In this document: positions 12,161 through 20,307 of the stretch, piece by piece
How the letters are laid out: the number at the start of each line of letters is the position of its first letter
Position numbering within the stretch: the stretch's first letter is position 1
Assembly (NCBI GenBank): GCA_035309005.1
Contig: DATGFP010000031.1
Coordinates: 1 to 28,606, forward strand
Source of the DNA: DATARH01 sp035309005
GTDB taxonomy: Bacteria; Pseudomonadota; Alphaproteobacteria; ATCC43930; CGMCC-115725
Reading direction: 5' to 3'
Length of the DNA: 28,606 nt
Translations under genes and position numbers: made by a program
The notes under the pieces: generated by a model
Told to the model about the DNA's origin: nothing
Seen by the model: the letters and a program-made list of their open reading frames with translations, nothing else
The model's database searches: none

Positions 12161-14623
12161 TCACCGCCCCGGCGGAGCCAGCACTTCGCGTTTGCCGACG
12201 TGGTTGGCCTGGCTGACGACGCTTTCGGCTTCCATGCGCTCGATCAGGCGGGCGGCGCGGTTGTAGCCGATCTGCAAGTGACGCTGGACAAAGCTCGTCG
12301 AGGCCTTGCGCTCGCGGCAGACGAGGGCCACGGCCTGGTCGTAGAGGCCGTCGCCGGAGCCGCCCTCGTCGTCGCCGGCATAGGGGTCGGCGGGACCGTC
12401 ATCCTCGGTGATGTCGTCGATGTAATCGGGTTCGGCGCGCGATTTGAGGTGCGAGACGACGCGCTCGACCTCTTCGTCGGTGACGAAGGGGCCGTGGACG
12501 CGCGTGACGCGGCCGCCGCCGGCCATATAGAGCATGTCGCCGCGGCCCAGGAGCTGCTCGGCGCCGCCTTCGCCCAGAATGGTGCGGCTGTCGATCTTGC
12601 TGGTCACCTGGAAGCTGATACGGGTCGGGAAATTGGCCTTGATCGTGCCGGTGATGACGTCGACCGAGGGGCGCTGCGTCGCGGTGATGATGTGGATGCC
12701 GGCGGCCCGCGCCATCTGCGCCAGGCGCTGCACGGCGGCCTCGATCTCCTTGCCGGCGACCAGCATGAGGTCGGCCATCTCGTCGACCACGACGATAATC
12801 AGCGGCAGCTCGGTGGCGTCGAACGGCTGTTCCTCGAAGATCGGCTGCCCCGATTCCGGGTCAAAGCCGGTCTGCACCTTGCGGATCAGGCTTTCGCCCT
12901 TGTCGGCGGCCTCGCGCAGGCGGGTGTTGAAGCCGTCGATGTTGCGGACGCCGAGCTTCGACATTTTCTGGTAGCGGCTCTCCATCTCGCGCACGGTCCA
13001 TTTCAGCGCGAGCACCGCCTTTTTCGGGTCGGTGACGACCGGCGCCAACAGGTGCGGGATGCCGTCATAGACCGAGAGCTCCAGCATCTTCGGATCGACC
13101 ATGATGAATTTGCAGCGCTCCGGCGGCATCCGGTAGAGGATCGAGAGGATCATCGTGTTGATGCCGACCGATTTGCCCGAGCCGGTGGTGCCGGCGATCA
13201 ATAGATGCGGCATGCGCGCGAGGTCGGCGATGACCGGCTCGCCGCTGATGTCCTTGCCGAGGCCGAGGACGAGGCGGCCGGCGTGCTTTTCATAGGCCGG
13301 TGAGTCCAGAAGCTCGCGCAGGAACACCGTCTCGGCCTTCTGGTTGGGGAGCTCGATGCCGATCACGGTGCGGCCGGGCACCACCGCGACGCGCACCGAT
13401 ATCGCGCTCATCGAGCGGGCGATGTCGTCGGCGAGGCCGATGACGCGCGAGGCCTTGATGCCGGGCGCCGGTTCCAGTTCGTAGAGCGTCACGACCGGGC
13501 CGGGGCGGACCTGGACAATCTGGCCGCGCACGCCGTAATCCTCGAGCACCGCCTCGAGCATGCGGGCGTTCTTGGCGAGCGCCTCCTCGTCGACCGAGGC
13601 GGTTTTGACCTCCGGCGGCTTGGTCAATAGCGCAAGCGGCGGCAGCAGCGGCTCGCGCTCGGGGGCGAGGTCGAGGCCGGGCTGCAATTCCTGCTCGGCG
13701 CGGCGGCCGGGCGCGGCCGGCTTTGCCCGCGGCACCACCAGGCGGACGAGGCGCCCGGTGGTAGTCGCCGGAGCGGCGGCGTCGGCGATTTCGGGCGTGG
13801 CCGGCGCGGCGGCGCGGCCGAGCAGCGGCTCGCGGCGGCCGGTGAGCGGCGTCACGACCGAGCGGGCGCGCGGCTCTCGACCGCCGTTCGCGGGCGCCGA
13901 GCGGGCGGCGGCCATGTCGCGCAGCTCGCGGCGCTGTTGCCAGCGGTCGATGAGGCGCCCGCCGAGCGCCGCGGCCGCCAGCGTGCCGCGGCCGGAGACG
14001 CGCGCCACCCGGCCGGCGCCGCGGCCGATGTCGCGCCAGTCGCCGGGCGACAGGCCGACGCTCGCCAACAGCAGCAGCGCAACGAGCGCCGCCTCGCCCA
14101 TCGCCAGCGGCAAGGCCAGCGCGGGCAAGCCGGCGCGCAAAACGAGCCCCTGCAGCGCCGCGCCGATGGCGCCGCCCGCGCCGGCCGGCAGCGCCAGCTC
14201 CGGCCGCAGGATGGCGCAGGCGGCGGCGCCCAGCACCAGCGCGCCGAGCAGCAGCATCACGCGGCGAAAGGCGCGCCGTAGCGGCCGCTGCAGCAAGAGC
14301 CGAAAGGCCCAACCGAGCGTCGCCGCCGGGATCAGGTAGGACGCCAGCCCGATCGTCTGGATCAGGAGGTCGGCGATGACTGCCCCGTCGCGGCCGAGAA
14401 AGTTGCGCGCCGGCGTGTCGGCGGCGGTGTCGAGCGAAGCATCGCCCGGGTCGAACGTCAACAGCGCCAGCACCAGAAGCAGGCTGGCGATCACCAGCGC
14501 CGCGCCCAGCACCCAGTAGAGCCGACGGCCGGCGCTGGCCGCGAGGTCGCTCCAGCCGTGCCAGCGCTGCCGCCAATAAACGCGGCCAAAGCCGCTCGCC
14601 GACAATTGCGCCGATCTCGGCAT
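12161..14623 (-). CDS. ftsK: DNA translocase FtsK
   Basis: This protein of about 820 residues has an N-terminal membrane part of four to five helices (first LYWVLGAALVIASLLLVLALL), a variable Ala/Arg/Pro-rich linker to about residue 300, then the motor: Walker A GTTGSGKS (Lys near 484), Walker B LIIVVVDEMADLM, ATQRPSVDVITG and the C-terminal gamma winged-helix (QRHLQIGYNRAARLIERME) that reads KOPS. FtsK sits at the division septum and pumps chromosome ends to dif during segregation. A GTG 15 bases upstream is also possible, but the ATG at 14623 has GGGGGA at proper spacing. It is downstream of the aminotransferase and upstream of lolA, as is usual in alphaproteobacteria. Confidence 0.95.
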   Translation of the reverse strand: MPRSAQLSASGFGRVYWRQRWHGWSDLAASAGRRLYWVLGAALVIASLLLVLALLTFDPGDASLDTAADTPARNFLGRDGAVIADLLIQTIGLASYLIPAATLGWAFRLLLQRPLRRAFRRVMLLLGALVLGAAACAILRPELALPAGAGGAIGAALQGLVLRAGLPALALPLAMGEAALVALLLLASVGLSPGDWRDIGRGAGRVARVSGRGTLAAAALGGRLIDRWQQRRELRDMAAARSAPANGGREPRARSVVTPLTGRREPLLGRAAAPATPEIADAAAPATTTGRLVRLVVPRAKPAAPGRRAEQELQPGLDLAPEREPLLPPLALLTKPPEVKTASVDEEALAKNARMLEAVLEDYGVRGQIVQVRPGPVVTLYELEPAPGIKASRVIGLADDIARSMSAISVRVAVVPGRTVIGIELPNQKAETVFLRELLDSPAYEKHAGRLVLGLGKDISGEPVIADLARMPHLLIAGTTGSGKSVGINTMILSILYRMPPERCKFIMVDPKMLELSVYDGIPHLLAPVVTDPKKAVLALKWTVREMESRYQKMSKLGVRNIDGFNTRLREAADKGESLIRKVQTGFDPESGQPIFEEQPFDATELPLIIVVVDEMADLMLVAGKEIEAAVQRLAQMARAAGIHIITATQRPSVDVITGTIKANFPTRISFQVTSKIDSRTILGEGGAEQLLGRGDMLYMAGGGRVTRVHGPFVTDEEVERVVSHLKSRAEPDYIDDITEDDGPADPYAGDDEGGSGDGLYDQAVALVCRERKASTSFVQRHLQIGYNRAARLIERMEAESVVSQANHVGKREVLAPPGR

Positions 14624-14647
14624 CTCGTGGTCCCCCACCCTTAAGCT

Positions 14648-14689
14648 GCGCGCGGGCGCCGGCCCCCCAGCCGGCAGCCGCCCGCGCGC
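14648..14689 (-). terminator. Very GC-rich hairpin between the aminotransferase and ftsK
   Basis: Arms GCGCGCGGGCG (14648-14658) and CGCCCGCGCGC (14679-14689) pair perfectly, and an inner GCCGG pairing extends the stem. It begins three bases after the aminotransferase stop on the minus strand and ends shortly before the ftsK start. There is no T-run, so it may attenuate or stabilise rather than terminate. Confidence 0.45.
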
Positions 14690-14691
14690 CG

Positions 14692-15900
14692 TTACAACAC
14701 CTGGCGGATCCGCGCGAAGGCGGCGGCGAGCGTCGCCTCGTCATGCACGATCGCCAGGCGAATATACTGCCGGCCCGGATTGTCGCGGCCGTGCGCGGCG
14801 CGCGCCGTATAGCCGCCGGGCAGCACGCGGATCGCCGCGTCGCGCCACAGCTTGAGCGCCGCCGCCTCGCCGTCGCCGACGTCGAGCCACAGGAAAAAGC
14901 CGCCATCCGGGCGGTAGAAGCCGAAGCGGTCGCCGATCGCCTGCTCGGCGATATCGAATTTGCGACGATAAAGCGCGCGATTTTCCTCGACATGCGCCTC
15001 GTCGCGCCACAGCGCCGCCGCGGCCGCCTGCACCGGCAGCGGCACCTGGCAGCCGCCATAATCGCGCAAATGCTTAAAATGGCCGATCAGGCGCGGATCG
15101 CCGGCGACAAAGCCGGAACGCAGCCCCGCCGCGCTCGAGCGCTTGGACAAGGAATGGAACACGACGACCCGGTCGAACAACCCGTTGCCGGCGCCCTGGC
15201 CCAGCGCGGCGCAGGCTTCGAGCGCGCCGGGCGGCGCCGCGCGGTCGTAGATCTCGGCGTAGCACTCGTCGACCGCCAGCACGAAATCGTAGAGCCGCGC
15301 CAGCGTCACCGCCTGCTTCAGGTAGTCGAGGCTGGCGACGGTGCCCTGCGGGTTGGCCGGCGAGCACAGGTAGAAGAGCGCGGTGCGCTCCAGCACCGTG
15401 CGCGGGATGGCGCCAAGGTCGGGCATGAAATTGTTGGCCCGCGTCGCGTCGAGAAAGACCGCGTCAGCCCCGGCCATCGTCGCGGCGCCGTTGTAGACGA
15501 GGTAATAGGGGTTGGGCACCAGCACGACCGGCCGGCCGCCGCCCTTGCGGCGCGGTACGACGAGGCTGGCGAGGAGATAGAGCCCCTCCTTGGTGCCGGC
15601 GAGGTTGAGGACGTGGCGCTCGGGGTCGAGCGCGCCGCCGCCGAGGCGGTAGCGCCGCGTCAGCCATTGGCCGATCGCCTGGCGCAACTCGGGCGTGCCG
15701 GCCATCGGCGGATACTTGTTCCATTCGTCGGCATGCGCCGCGAGCGTTTCGGTCAACAGGGCAGGGGGCTGGTGCTGCGGCTCGCCGACCGACATCACGA
15801 TCGGCGCGTCGTTGACCCTGGGCGCCACCGGGTTGAGCAGCGTGCGCAACGCCTCGAACGGATAATCCGACAGATCGTCGAACTGCGGGTTGAGCGGCAC
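14692..15900 (-). CDS. PLP-dependent aminotransferase, class I/II (DapC-like)
   Basis: This protein of about 402 residues has fold-type I aminotransferase landmarks: PIVMSVGEPQHQPP, WNKYPPMAGTPELRQAIGQWLTRRY, FYLCSPANPQGTVASLDYL, LAVDECYAEIYD (Asp/Tyr PLP contacts), FHSLSKRSSAAGLRSGFVAG (Schiff-base Lys in SLSKRS) and, late, RQYIRLAI with the substrate-carboxylate Arg. Sequences of this kind are annotated as succinyldiaminopimelate or aspartate/alanine-type aminotransferases; the DapC role in lysine and peptidoglycan synthesis is plausible but not proved. The frame is open for 235 more codons upstream, but that extension is Arg-rich antisense of ubiH. A GTG at 15900 with AGGA upstream gives the natural start (M/V-PLNPQFDDLSDYPF). 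Confidence 0.88.
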   Translation of the reverse strand: MPLNPQFDDLSDYPFEALRTLLNPVAPRVNDAPIVMSVGEPQHQPPALLTETLAAHADEWNKYPPMAGTPELRQAIGQWLTRRYRLGGGALDPERHVLNLAGTKEGLYLLASLVVPRRKGGGRPVVLVPNPYYLVYNGAATMAGADAVFLDATRANNFMPDLGAIPRTVLERTALFYLCSPANPQGTVASLDYLKQAVTLARLYDFVLAVDECYAEIYDRAAPPGALEACAALGQGAGNGLFDRVVVFHSLSKRSSAAGLRSGFVAGDPRLIGHFKHLRDYGGCQVPLPVQAAAAALWRDEAHVEENRALYRRKFDIAEQAIGDRFGFYRPDGGFFLWLDVGDGEAAALKLWRDAAIRVLPGGYTARAAHGRDNPGRQYIRLAIVHDEATLAAAFARIRQVL

Positions 15901-15986
15901 GCGACCATCCTGGGCACGAAAATATCGCCGCGAGCTTACGCCAATGCCGCCGGTCGCGGAAGCGCGGGGTCGGGCTGGACTTGGCC

Positions 15987-17234
15987 ATGGACGATCGCCA
16001 TCCTTCCCCCATGGCCCCGATGGCGGATGATGCCGAGCTGGTGATCGCGGGCGCCGGGCTTGCCGGGCTGTTGCTCGGCGTCGCCTGCGCCGGCGCCGGG
16101 CTCCAGGTCGCGGTCGTCGACCCGCAGGACCCGGCGGCGATGGCGGGCGAAGGCTTCGACGGCCGCACCTCGGCGATCGCCTACGGCTCGCGCCTGGTCT
16201 TGGGCGGCATCGGGCTGTGGCCGCGGATCGCCGGCGAGGCCGAGCCGATCCGCGAGATCCGCGTCGCCGACGACGAATCGCCGCTCTTCCTGCATTACGA
16301 CAGCGCCGACCTGGCCGGCGCCACGCCGCTCGGCTACATCGTCGAGAATCGGGTGCTGCGCCGCGCCCTCCTCGAGCGCGCTGGCGAGTTGCCGACGCTG
16401 CGGCTGATGGCGCCGCGCCGGATCCTCGGGGTCGATGCCGGGGAAGGCGGCGCCGTCGCGCGGCTCGACGGCGCCGAACGGTTGCGCGCGCGCCTCGTCG
16501 CCGCCGCCGACGGCGGCCGCTCGCCATTGCGCCGGGCGGCCGGGATCGGCGCCCTCGAATGGCGCTACCGGCAGACCGGCATCGTGACGACCGTCGCGCA
16601 CGCACGGCCGCACGCCGGCATCGCGATCGAGCATTTCCTCCCCGCCGGCCCCTTCGCGATCCTGCCGATGACCGGGAACAGGTCTTCCATCGTGTGGACC
16701 GAGGATGCCAACCTCGCGCCGGCCCTGCTGGCGCTGCCCGAGGCGGCCTTCGCGGCCGAACTCGGCGTCCGCTTCGGCGGCTTTCTCGGCCCCATCGAGC
16801 CGATCGGGCCGCGCTGGAGCTATCCGCTCGCGCTGCTGCAGGCCGAGCGCTACTGGGCGCGCCGCCTGGCGCTCATTGGCGAGGCGGCGCATGTCATCCA
16901 CCCGATCGCCGGACAGGGGCTCAACCTCGGCATCCGCGACGTCGCACTCCTCGCCGAACTGATCATCGACCAGCGCCGGCGCGGCCTCGACATCGGCGAC
17001 GGGGCGCTCTTGGAAGAATACCAGCGCCGCCGCCGTCCCGACGCGCTGCTGCTGGCCGCCGTCACCGACGGCCTCAACCGCCTGTTCTCCAACACGATCC
17101 CGCCCCTCCGCCTCGCCCGCGACCTCGGCCTCGCCGCGGTCCACCGCCTGCCGCCCCTGAAGCGCCTGCTGATGCGCCACGCGATGGGCACCATCGGCGA
17201 CCGCCCCAGGCTGGCTCGCGGCGAACCCTTATAG
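15987..17234 (+). CDS. UbiH/UbiF/COQ6-family FAD-dependent hydroxylase
   Basis: This 415-residue class-A flavoprotein monooxygenase has the dinucleotide fold ELVIAGAGLAGLLLGVACAGAG (GxGxxG) at the start, FDGRTSAIAYGS in the second strand, the VAAADGGRSPLRR 'DG' motif near the middle and LALIGEAAHVIHPIAGQGLNLGIRDV, the FAD-ribityl motif, with GE in place of the more common GD, as in many alphaproteobacterial members. The family hydroxylates the ubiquinone ring; which position (UbiH, UbiF, UbiL) cannot be decided from sequence alone. It is transcribed divergently from the aminotransferase with an 86-base gap holding both promoters. A TTG two codons upstream and ATGs at 16011 and 16020 are alternative starts. 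Confidence 0.9.
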   Translation: MDDRHPSPMAPMADDAELVIAGAGLAGLLLGVACAGAGLQVAVVDPQDPAAMAGEGFDGRTSAIAYGSRLVLGGIGLWPRIAGEAEPIREIRVADDESPLFLHYDSADLAGATPLGYIVENRVLRRALLERAGELPTLRLMAPRRILGVDAGEGGAVARLDGAERLRARLVAAADGGRSPLRRAAGIGALEWRYRQTGIVTTVAHARPHAGIAIEHFLPAGPFAILPMTGNRSSIVWTEDANLAPALLALPEAAFAAELGVRFGGFLGPIEPIGPRWSYPLALLQAERYWARRLALIGEAAHVIHPIAGQGLNLGIRDVALLAELIIDQRRRGLDIGDGALLEEYQRRRRPDALLLAAVTDGLNRLFSNTIPPLRLARDLGLAAVHRLPPLKRLLMRHAMGTIGDRPRLARGEPL

Positions 17235-17309
17235 AAGGTCCAAGCGGGAGCGGCGAGTTAGGCAGGCCAGCGGTGGTCGTCTCCAGGTCGAGCCGGTAGA
17301 AAGAACCCC

Positions 17310-17693
17310 TCACGCCAGAAGATCGCCGATGCATTCGACAAAACGCGCCGCGGTTTCGATCGCTGCCACGGCTTGCGCCACGGGCACGTCGTCACTCGAA
17401 CCCAGCCCGTAATCGGCAATCGACTTGATGTCGTAGGATTGCGGCAGGAATTGCCGCAGCTGCAAATCGACCCGCGGCTCCTGACGGGTCAGCCGGGCAA
17501 ATTGCACGTGCACGCCCTTATGCGTCTTGGCGGCCTTGCCGGTGCGCTCGGCGATCAACGCCTGCGCCGCATGGAAGGCGGCAAGGTAGGCTTCGCGCGC
17601 CGCAACATCGGGAACCTCGGCAGCAAGGATGACGCGCGCACGGGTGAGGCAATGACGCGCCTTCTCAAGATGACCGGCGGCCTCCGGCGTCAC
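17310..17693 (-). CDS. HEPN-domain protein, HepT-like partner of a toxin-antitoxin pair
   Basis: This 127-residue all-helical protein of the COG1895/COG2250 HEPN type has a HLEKARHCLTRARVILA helix, then AAREAYLAAFHAAQALIAERTGKAAKTHKGVHVQF (R33, H41, the characteristic KTH-G at 56-60) and SYDIKSIADYG. HEPN proteins next to a minimal nucleotidyltransferase usually act as ribonuclease toxins that the partner neutralises by AMPylation. The canonical Rx4-6H RNase motif of the Shewanella HepT is not visible; R33 and H41 are seven residues apart. It overlaps the nucleotidyltransferase by four bases (GTGA), so the pair is translationally coupled. The module sits between DUF971 and ubiH. Confidence 0.85.
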   Translation of the reverse strand: MTPEAAGHLEKARHCLTRARVILAAEVPDVAAREAYLAAFHAAQALIAERTGKAAKTHKGVHVQFARLTRQEPRVDLQLRQFLPQSYDIKSIADYGLGSSDDVPVAQAVAAIETAARFVECIGDLLA

Positions 17694-18013
17694 AGATCGA
17701 CGCCATCACGGCGAATCTCCCGCATTAGCGAGGTGCGATCCCGATAGGCCCCGGCGCGATAGGGCAGAGCGTGGATAAAGGCCTCGTCGTCGTAGAGGAT
17801 CTCCGTGACGATCGGAATGATGCGGTGAACCTCCTGCCAACGGTCGGCAAAGTCCCGCAGAAATACGGCGACGTCGTAATCGGAATCGGCCCGGTGATCG
17901 CCACGCGCGCGGGAGCCATACAGCACGACGCGCTCGATCCGCTTGCCGTACAGCGCATCAAGCGCTTCACGGAAGCGTTTGAGGACCGGATCGTCGCGCG
18001 CCAGGGCGGCCAC
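17690..18013 (-). CDS. Minimal nucleotidyltransferase (MntA-like), antitoxin of the HEPN pair
   Basis: This 107-residue DNA-polymerase-beta-like nucleotidyltransferase carries the catalytic motif LYGSRARGDHRADSDYDVAVF (GS at 33-34, DxD at 45 and 47). No further domain follows, as is usual for minimal MNTs. In type VII systems MntA adds AMP units to HepT and blocks it. It comes before the HEPN gene, the usual order, and begins only four bases after the DUF971 stop, so it may also be read from the housekeeping operon. The start is a GTG, preceded directly by a GAAGGG tract at poor spacing, so the exact N-terminus is uncertain. Confidence 0.87.
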   Translation of the reverse strand: MAALARDDPVLKRFREALDALYGKRIERVVLYGSRARGDHRADSDYDVAVFLRDFADRWQEVHRIIPIVTEILYDDEAFIHALPYRAGAYRDRTSLMREIRRDGVDL

Positions 18014-18017
18014 CCCT

Positions 18018-18392
18018 TCACCCGCGGCGGGGTTCGCGGCTGAGGCCGCGGGCGGCGAGGGCGGTGAGGTAAGTGGGCCAGCGTTTGTCGTATTCGACGC
18101 CGAGCTGGTAGAGGTAGTCCCAGGAAAAAAGGCCGGTGTCGTGCAGGTCGTCGAATTTGATGCGCACCGCGTAATTACCGACCGGCTCCAGCGCGAGGAT
18201 GCCGACGTGGGCGCGCTCGCCGATGATCGCCTTTTCGCCCGCCCCGTGGCCCTGCAATTCGGCGGACGGGCTTTCGACCCGGAGATACTCGGCCGGCAGG
18301 CTGAACTGCCTGCCGTCGTCGAAGGTGATGTCGAGGCGCTTCTCGGCGCGTCTCAGCCGCAGTTCGGTGGGCCACGGCCCGCGGTCGCTCAC
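18018..18392 (-). CDS. DUF971 (gamma-butyrobetaine-hydroxylase-like N-terminal) protein
   Basis: This 124-residue protein contains the DUF971 pattern: PTELRLRRAEKRLDITFDDGRQFSLPAEYLRVESPSAE, then NYAVRIKFDDLHDTGLFSWDYLYQLG. This domain also forms the N-terminus of gamma-butyrobetaine hydroxylases, and stand-alone copies have been linked to iron-sulfur or Mrp-related functions in some organisms; no metal-binding cysteines are present here. It follows Trm112 by 25 bases in the same operon-like run. The start is a GTG. A role beyond the family assignment cannot be claimed. Confidence 0.88.
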   Translation of the reverse strand: MSDRGPWPTELRLRRAEKRLDITFDDGRQFSLPAEYLRVESPSAELQGHGAGEKAIIGERAHVGILALEPVGNYAVRIKFDDLHDTGLFSWDYLYQLGVEYDKRWPTYLTALAARGLSREPRRG

Positions 18393-18417
18393 CGGCCATG
18401 CCTCAAGCTAGTGGGCC

Positions 18418-18636
18418 TCACGGCTGGGGCGGGCCTTTTGCCCGCTTCTCGTCGTCGCCGAGCGGGCGCGCCTCGTCGACCAGCATGATCGGGATGCCGT
18501 CGCGGATCGGATAGGCGAGGCCGGCTTCCTCGCTGACCAATTCCTGCGCCGCGCGGTCGTAACGCAGCGGCCCCTTGGTCAAGGGGCAGACCAGGATTTC
18601 CAGCAGCTTCGGGTCGATGTCGGAGGGCTCGTCCAT
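18418..18636 (-). CDS. Trm112-family (UPF0434/YcaR) protein
   Basis: This 72-residue protein reads DPKLLEILVCPLTKGPLRYD, then GLAYPIRDGIPIMLVDEARPL, the standard Trm112/UPF0434 core. Eukaryotic Trm112 activates several methyltransferases; the bacterial role is unclear. Only one of the cysteines that would make a zinc site remains (VCPLTKG, where zinc-binding members have CPxCKG), as in many short bacterial members. It lies between the LON-domain and DUF971 genes on the same strand. Confidence 0.92.
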   Translation of the reverse strand: MDEPSDIDPKLLEILVCPLTKGPLRYDRAAQELVSEEAGLAYPIRDGIPIMLVDEARPLGDDEKRAKGPPQP

Positions 18637-18663
18637 ACCGCCTCCTGCCGCTTCCCGCTACCC

Positions 18664-19353
18664 TCAGTGGCGCGTGCCGGCGCCGCCGTTGTCCTCGCGC
18701 GGCGACTCGATCGCCGCCATCTCGACGAGCGCGGTCAAGAGTTCGGCGCGGGCGTCGAGATCGGAAGCTTCGAGCAACGCCTGCTTCTCGCTCGGCGCGA
18801 ACGGGCAGGCCATCGCGAGCGAAGTCACCAGGTACTCGCCCGGCGCCTTCTCGATCGCCTCGAAATCGGCTTCGATCTTGCGCTGCGCGAAATAGCCCCT
18901 GAGGCCGCGCAGCAGCCGCTCGCGGTCGAACGCGAAATCCTCCGGCCGCCGCCGGTCGTCGGCGAACGGCAGCCAGTCGGGGACGACGCGGCGATAGCCC
19001 GACAGCAGCGGCAATTCCTCGACGATGCGAAAGCGCGAAACGCCGGTCAGCGTGATCAGGTAGCGCCCGTCGTCGGTTTCGCTGAACTGGGTCAGGCGGC
19101 CGGCGCAACCGACCGGATAGAGCGCCGGGCTGATGCCGCCGCCGCCGCGGCCGTCGTTTTGCGGCTCGCTCGGCTGCACCATGCCGATGAGGCGCTCGCC
19201 GCCCAGCGCATCGCTGGTCATCGCCAGATAGCGCGGCTCGAAGATGTTGAGCGGCAGCCGCCCGCGCGGCAGCAGCAAGACCCCGGTCAACGGGAAGATC
19301 GGCAGCACCTGCGGCAGCACTATGGGCTCCCGCGTGCTCGGCCGGTCGCTCAT
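18664..19353 (-). CDS. LON substrate-binding-domain protein
   Basis: This 229-residue stand-alone LON N-terminal (PUA-like) domain has LPIFPLTGVLLLPRGRLPLNIFEPRYLAM at residues 17-45, GRLTQFSETDDGRYLITLTGVSRFRI and a helical C-terminus (FEAIEKAPGEYLVTSLAMACPFAPSEKQALLEA). There is no AAA ATPase or protease domain. Such proteins are common beside thioredoxin/YbbN in alphaproteobacteria and may bind unfolded or nonnative proteins, but this is an inference from the domain. It sits 27 bases after ybbN and 27 bases before the Trm112 gene, so one transcript is likely. Confidence 0.92.
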   Translation of the reverse strand: MSDRPSTREPIVLPQVLPIFPLTGVLLLPRGRLPLNIFEPRYLAMTSDALGGERLIGMVQPSEPQNDGRGGGGISPALYPVGCAGRLTQFSETDDGRYLITLTGVSRFRIVEELPLLSGYRRVVPDWLPFADDRRRPEDFAFDRERLLRGLRGYFAQRKIEADFEAIEKAPGEYLVTSLAMACPFAPSEKQALLEASDLDARAELLTALVEMAAIESPREDNGGAGTRH

Positions 19354-19380
19354 GCCGTCAGCATCCGCATCGCGCCGCCC

Positions 19381-20307
19381 TCAGGAAAACATCAGCGACG
19401 AGAGGCGCCGCCGCGCGCTCAAGGTCAAGGGATCGGTCGGCCCCATGACCTCGAAAAACTTGACGAGCTGCCGGCGCGCCGCCTGGTCGTCCCAGTTGCG
19501 GTCGCGCTTGAAAAGGGTCAAGAGCTCGTCGATCGCCGCCTCGCGCTGGCCGGCGCCAAACAGTGCCGTCGCCAGTTCGAGCCGCGCCTCGTGATCGTCG
19601 GCGTTCTGCGCGAGGCGCGCCTGCAGCTTGCCGGCCGACCCCATGGCCTTCTGCCCCTGCTCGGCGAGTTCGAGGGCGGAGTGCGCCGCGGCGATCTCGG
19701 CGTGCCGCGCGACCTCGGCCGTCGCCTGGCCGAGCACCTCGCGCGCCTGCTCGAGTTCGCCGCGCCCGATCATCGCCCGCGCGAGGCCCGCCAGCGCCTC
19801 GGCGCTCTCAGGCTCGCGCTGCAGCACCTGGGCATAGAGCGCGCCGGCGGTGTTGTGGTCGCCGGCCTGCGCCGCTTCCTTCGCCATTTGCATCGCCTGC
19901 TCGACCGGCGACGGCCCGGCCGCCGCGCCGCCGAGGCGCTGGACGAATTGCTTCACCTGGCTTTCCGGCTGCGCCCCGACAAAGCCGTCGACCGGCCGCC
20001 CATCCTTGAAGGCATAGACCGCCGGGATCGACTGGATGCGCATCTGCTGCGCGATCTCGGGGTTGTCGTCGATGTTGAGCTTGACCATGCGCACCGCGCC
20101 GTTGGCGGCGCGCACCACCTTTTCGAGGATCGGCCCCAATTGCTTGCAGGGGCCGCACCACGGCGCCCAGAAATCGACGATGACCGGCTGGTCGAACGAG
20201 GCGTCGACGACCTCGGCCATGAAATCGGCGGTGCTGACGTCCTTGATGGCCACCGCCGCCGCCCCGGCCGCGGCGCCGCCGCCGCCGATCAGAGGTTCGT
20301 TCGCCAT
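19381..20307 (-). CDS. YbbN/CnoX-like thioredoxin-TPR co-chaperone
   Basis: This 308-residue protein has an N-terminal thioredoxin domain with the active site WAPWCGPCKQLGP (C51, C54), followed by RIQSIPAVYAFKDGRPVDGF and a C-terminal alpha-solenoid of TPR-like repeats (TAGALYAQVLQREPESAEALAGLARAMI, then ELAEQGQKAMGS...). This domain order is that of YbbN/CnoX, which protects clients from oxidation and hands them to GroEL. An intact CGPC suggests redox activity, unlike E. coli YbbN, which has SxxC. Its first 19 bases overlap the end of the ProX-like gene, indicating translational coupling. It is the second gene of the run going down to MntA/HepT. Confidence 0.93.
   Translation of the reverse strand: MANEPLIGGGGAAAGAAAVAIKDVSTADFMAEVVDASFDQPVIVDFWAPWCGPCKQLGPILEKVVRAANGAVRMVKLNIDDNPEIAQQMRIQSIPAVYAFKDGRPVDGFVGAQPESQVKQFVQRLGGAAAGPSPVEQAMQMAKEAAQAGDHNTAGALYAQVLQREPESAEALAGLARAMIGRGELEQAREVLGQATAEVARHAEIAAAHSALELAEQGQKAMGSAGKLQARLAQNADDHEARLELATALFGAGQREAAIDELLTLFKRDRNWDDQAARRQLVKFFEVMGPTDPLTLSARRRLSSLMFS

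Noticed and set aside
15901..16605. N-terminal extension of 235 residues on the aminotransferase.
   Set aside because: It is antisense of ubiH, extremely Arg-rich, and the family starts near the GTG at 15900.
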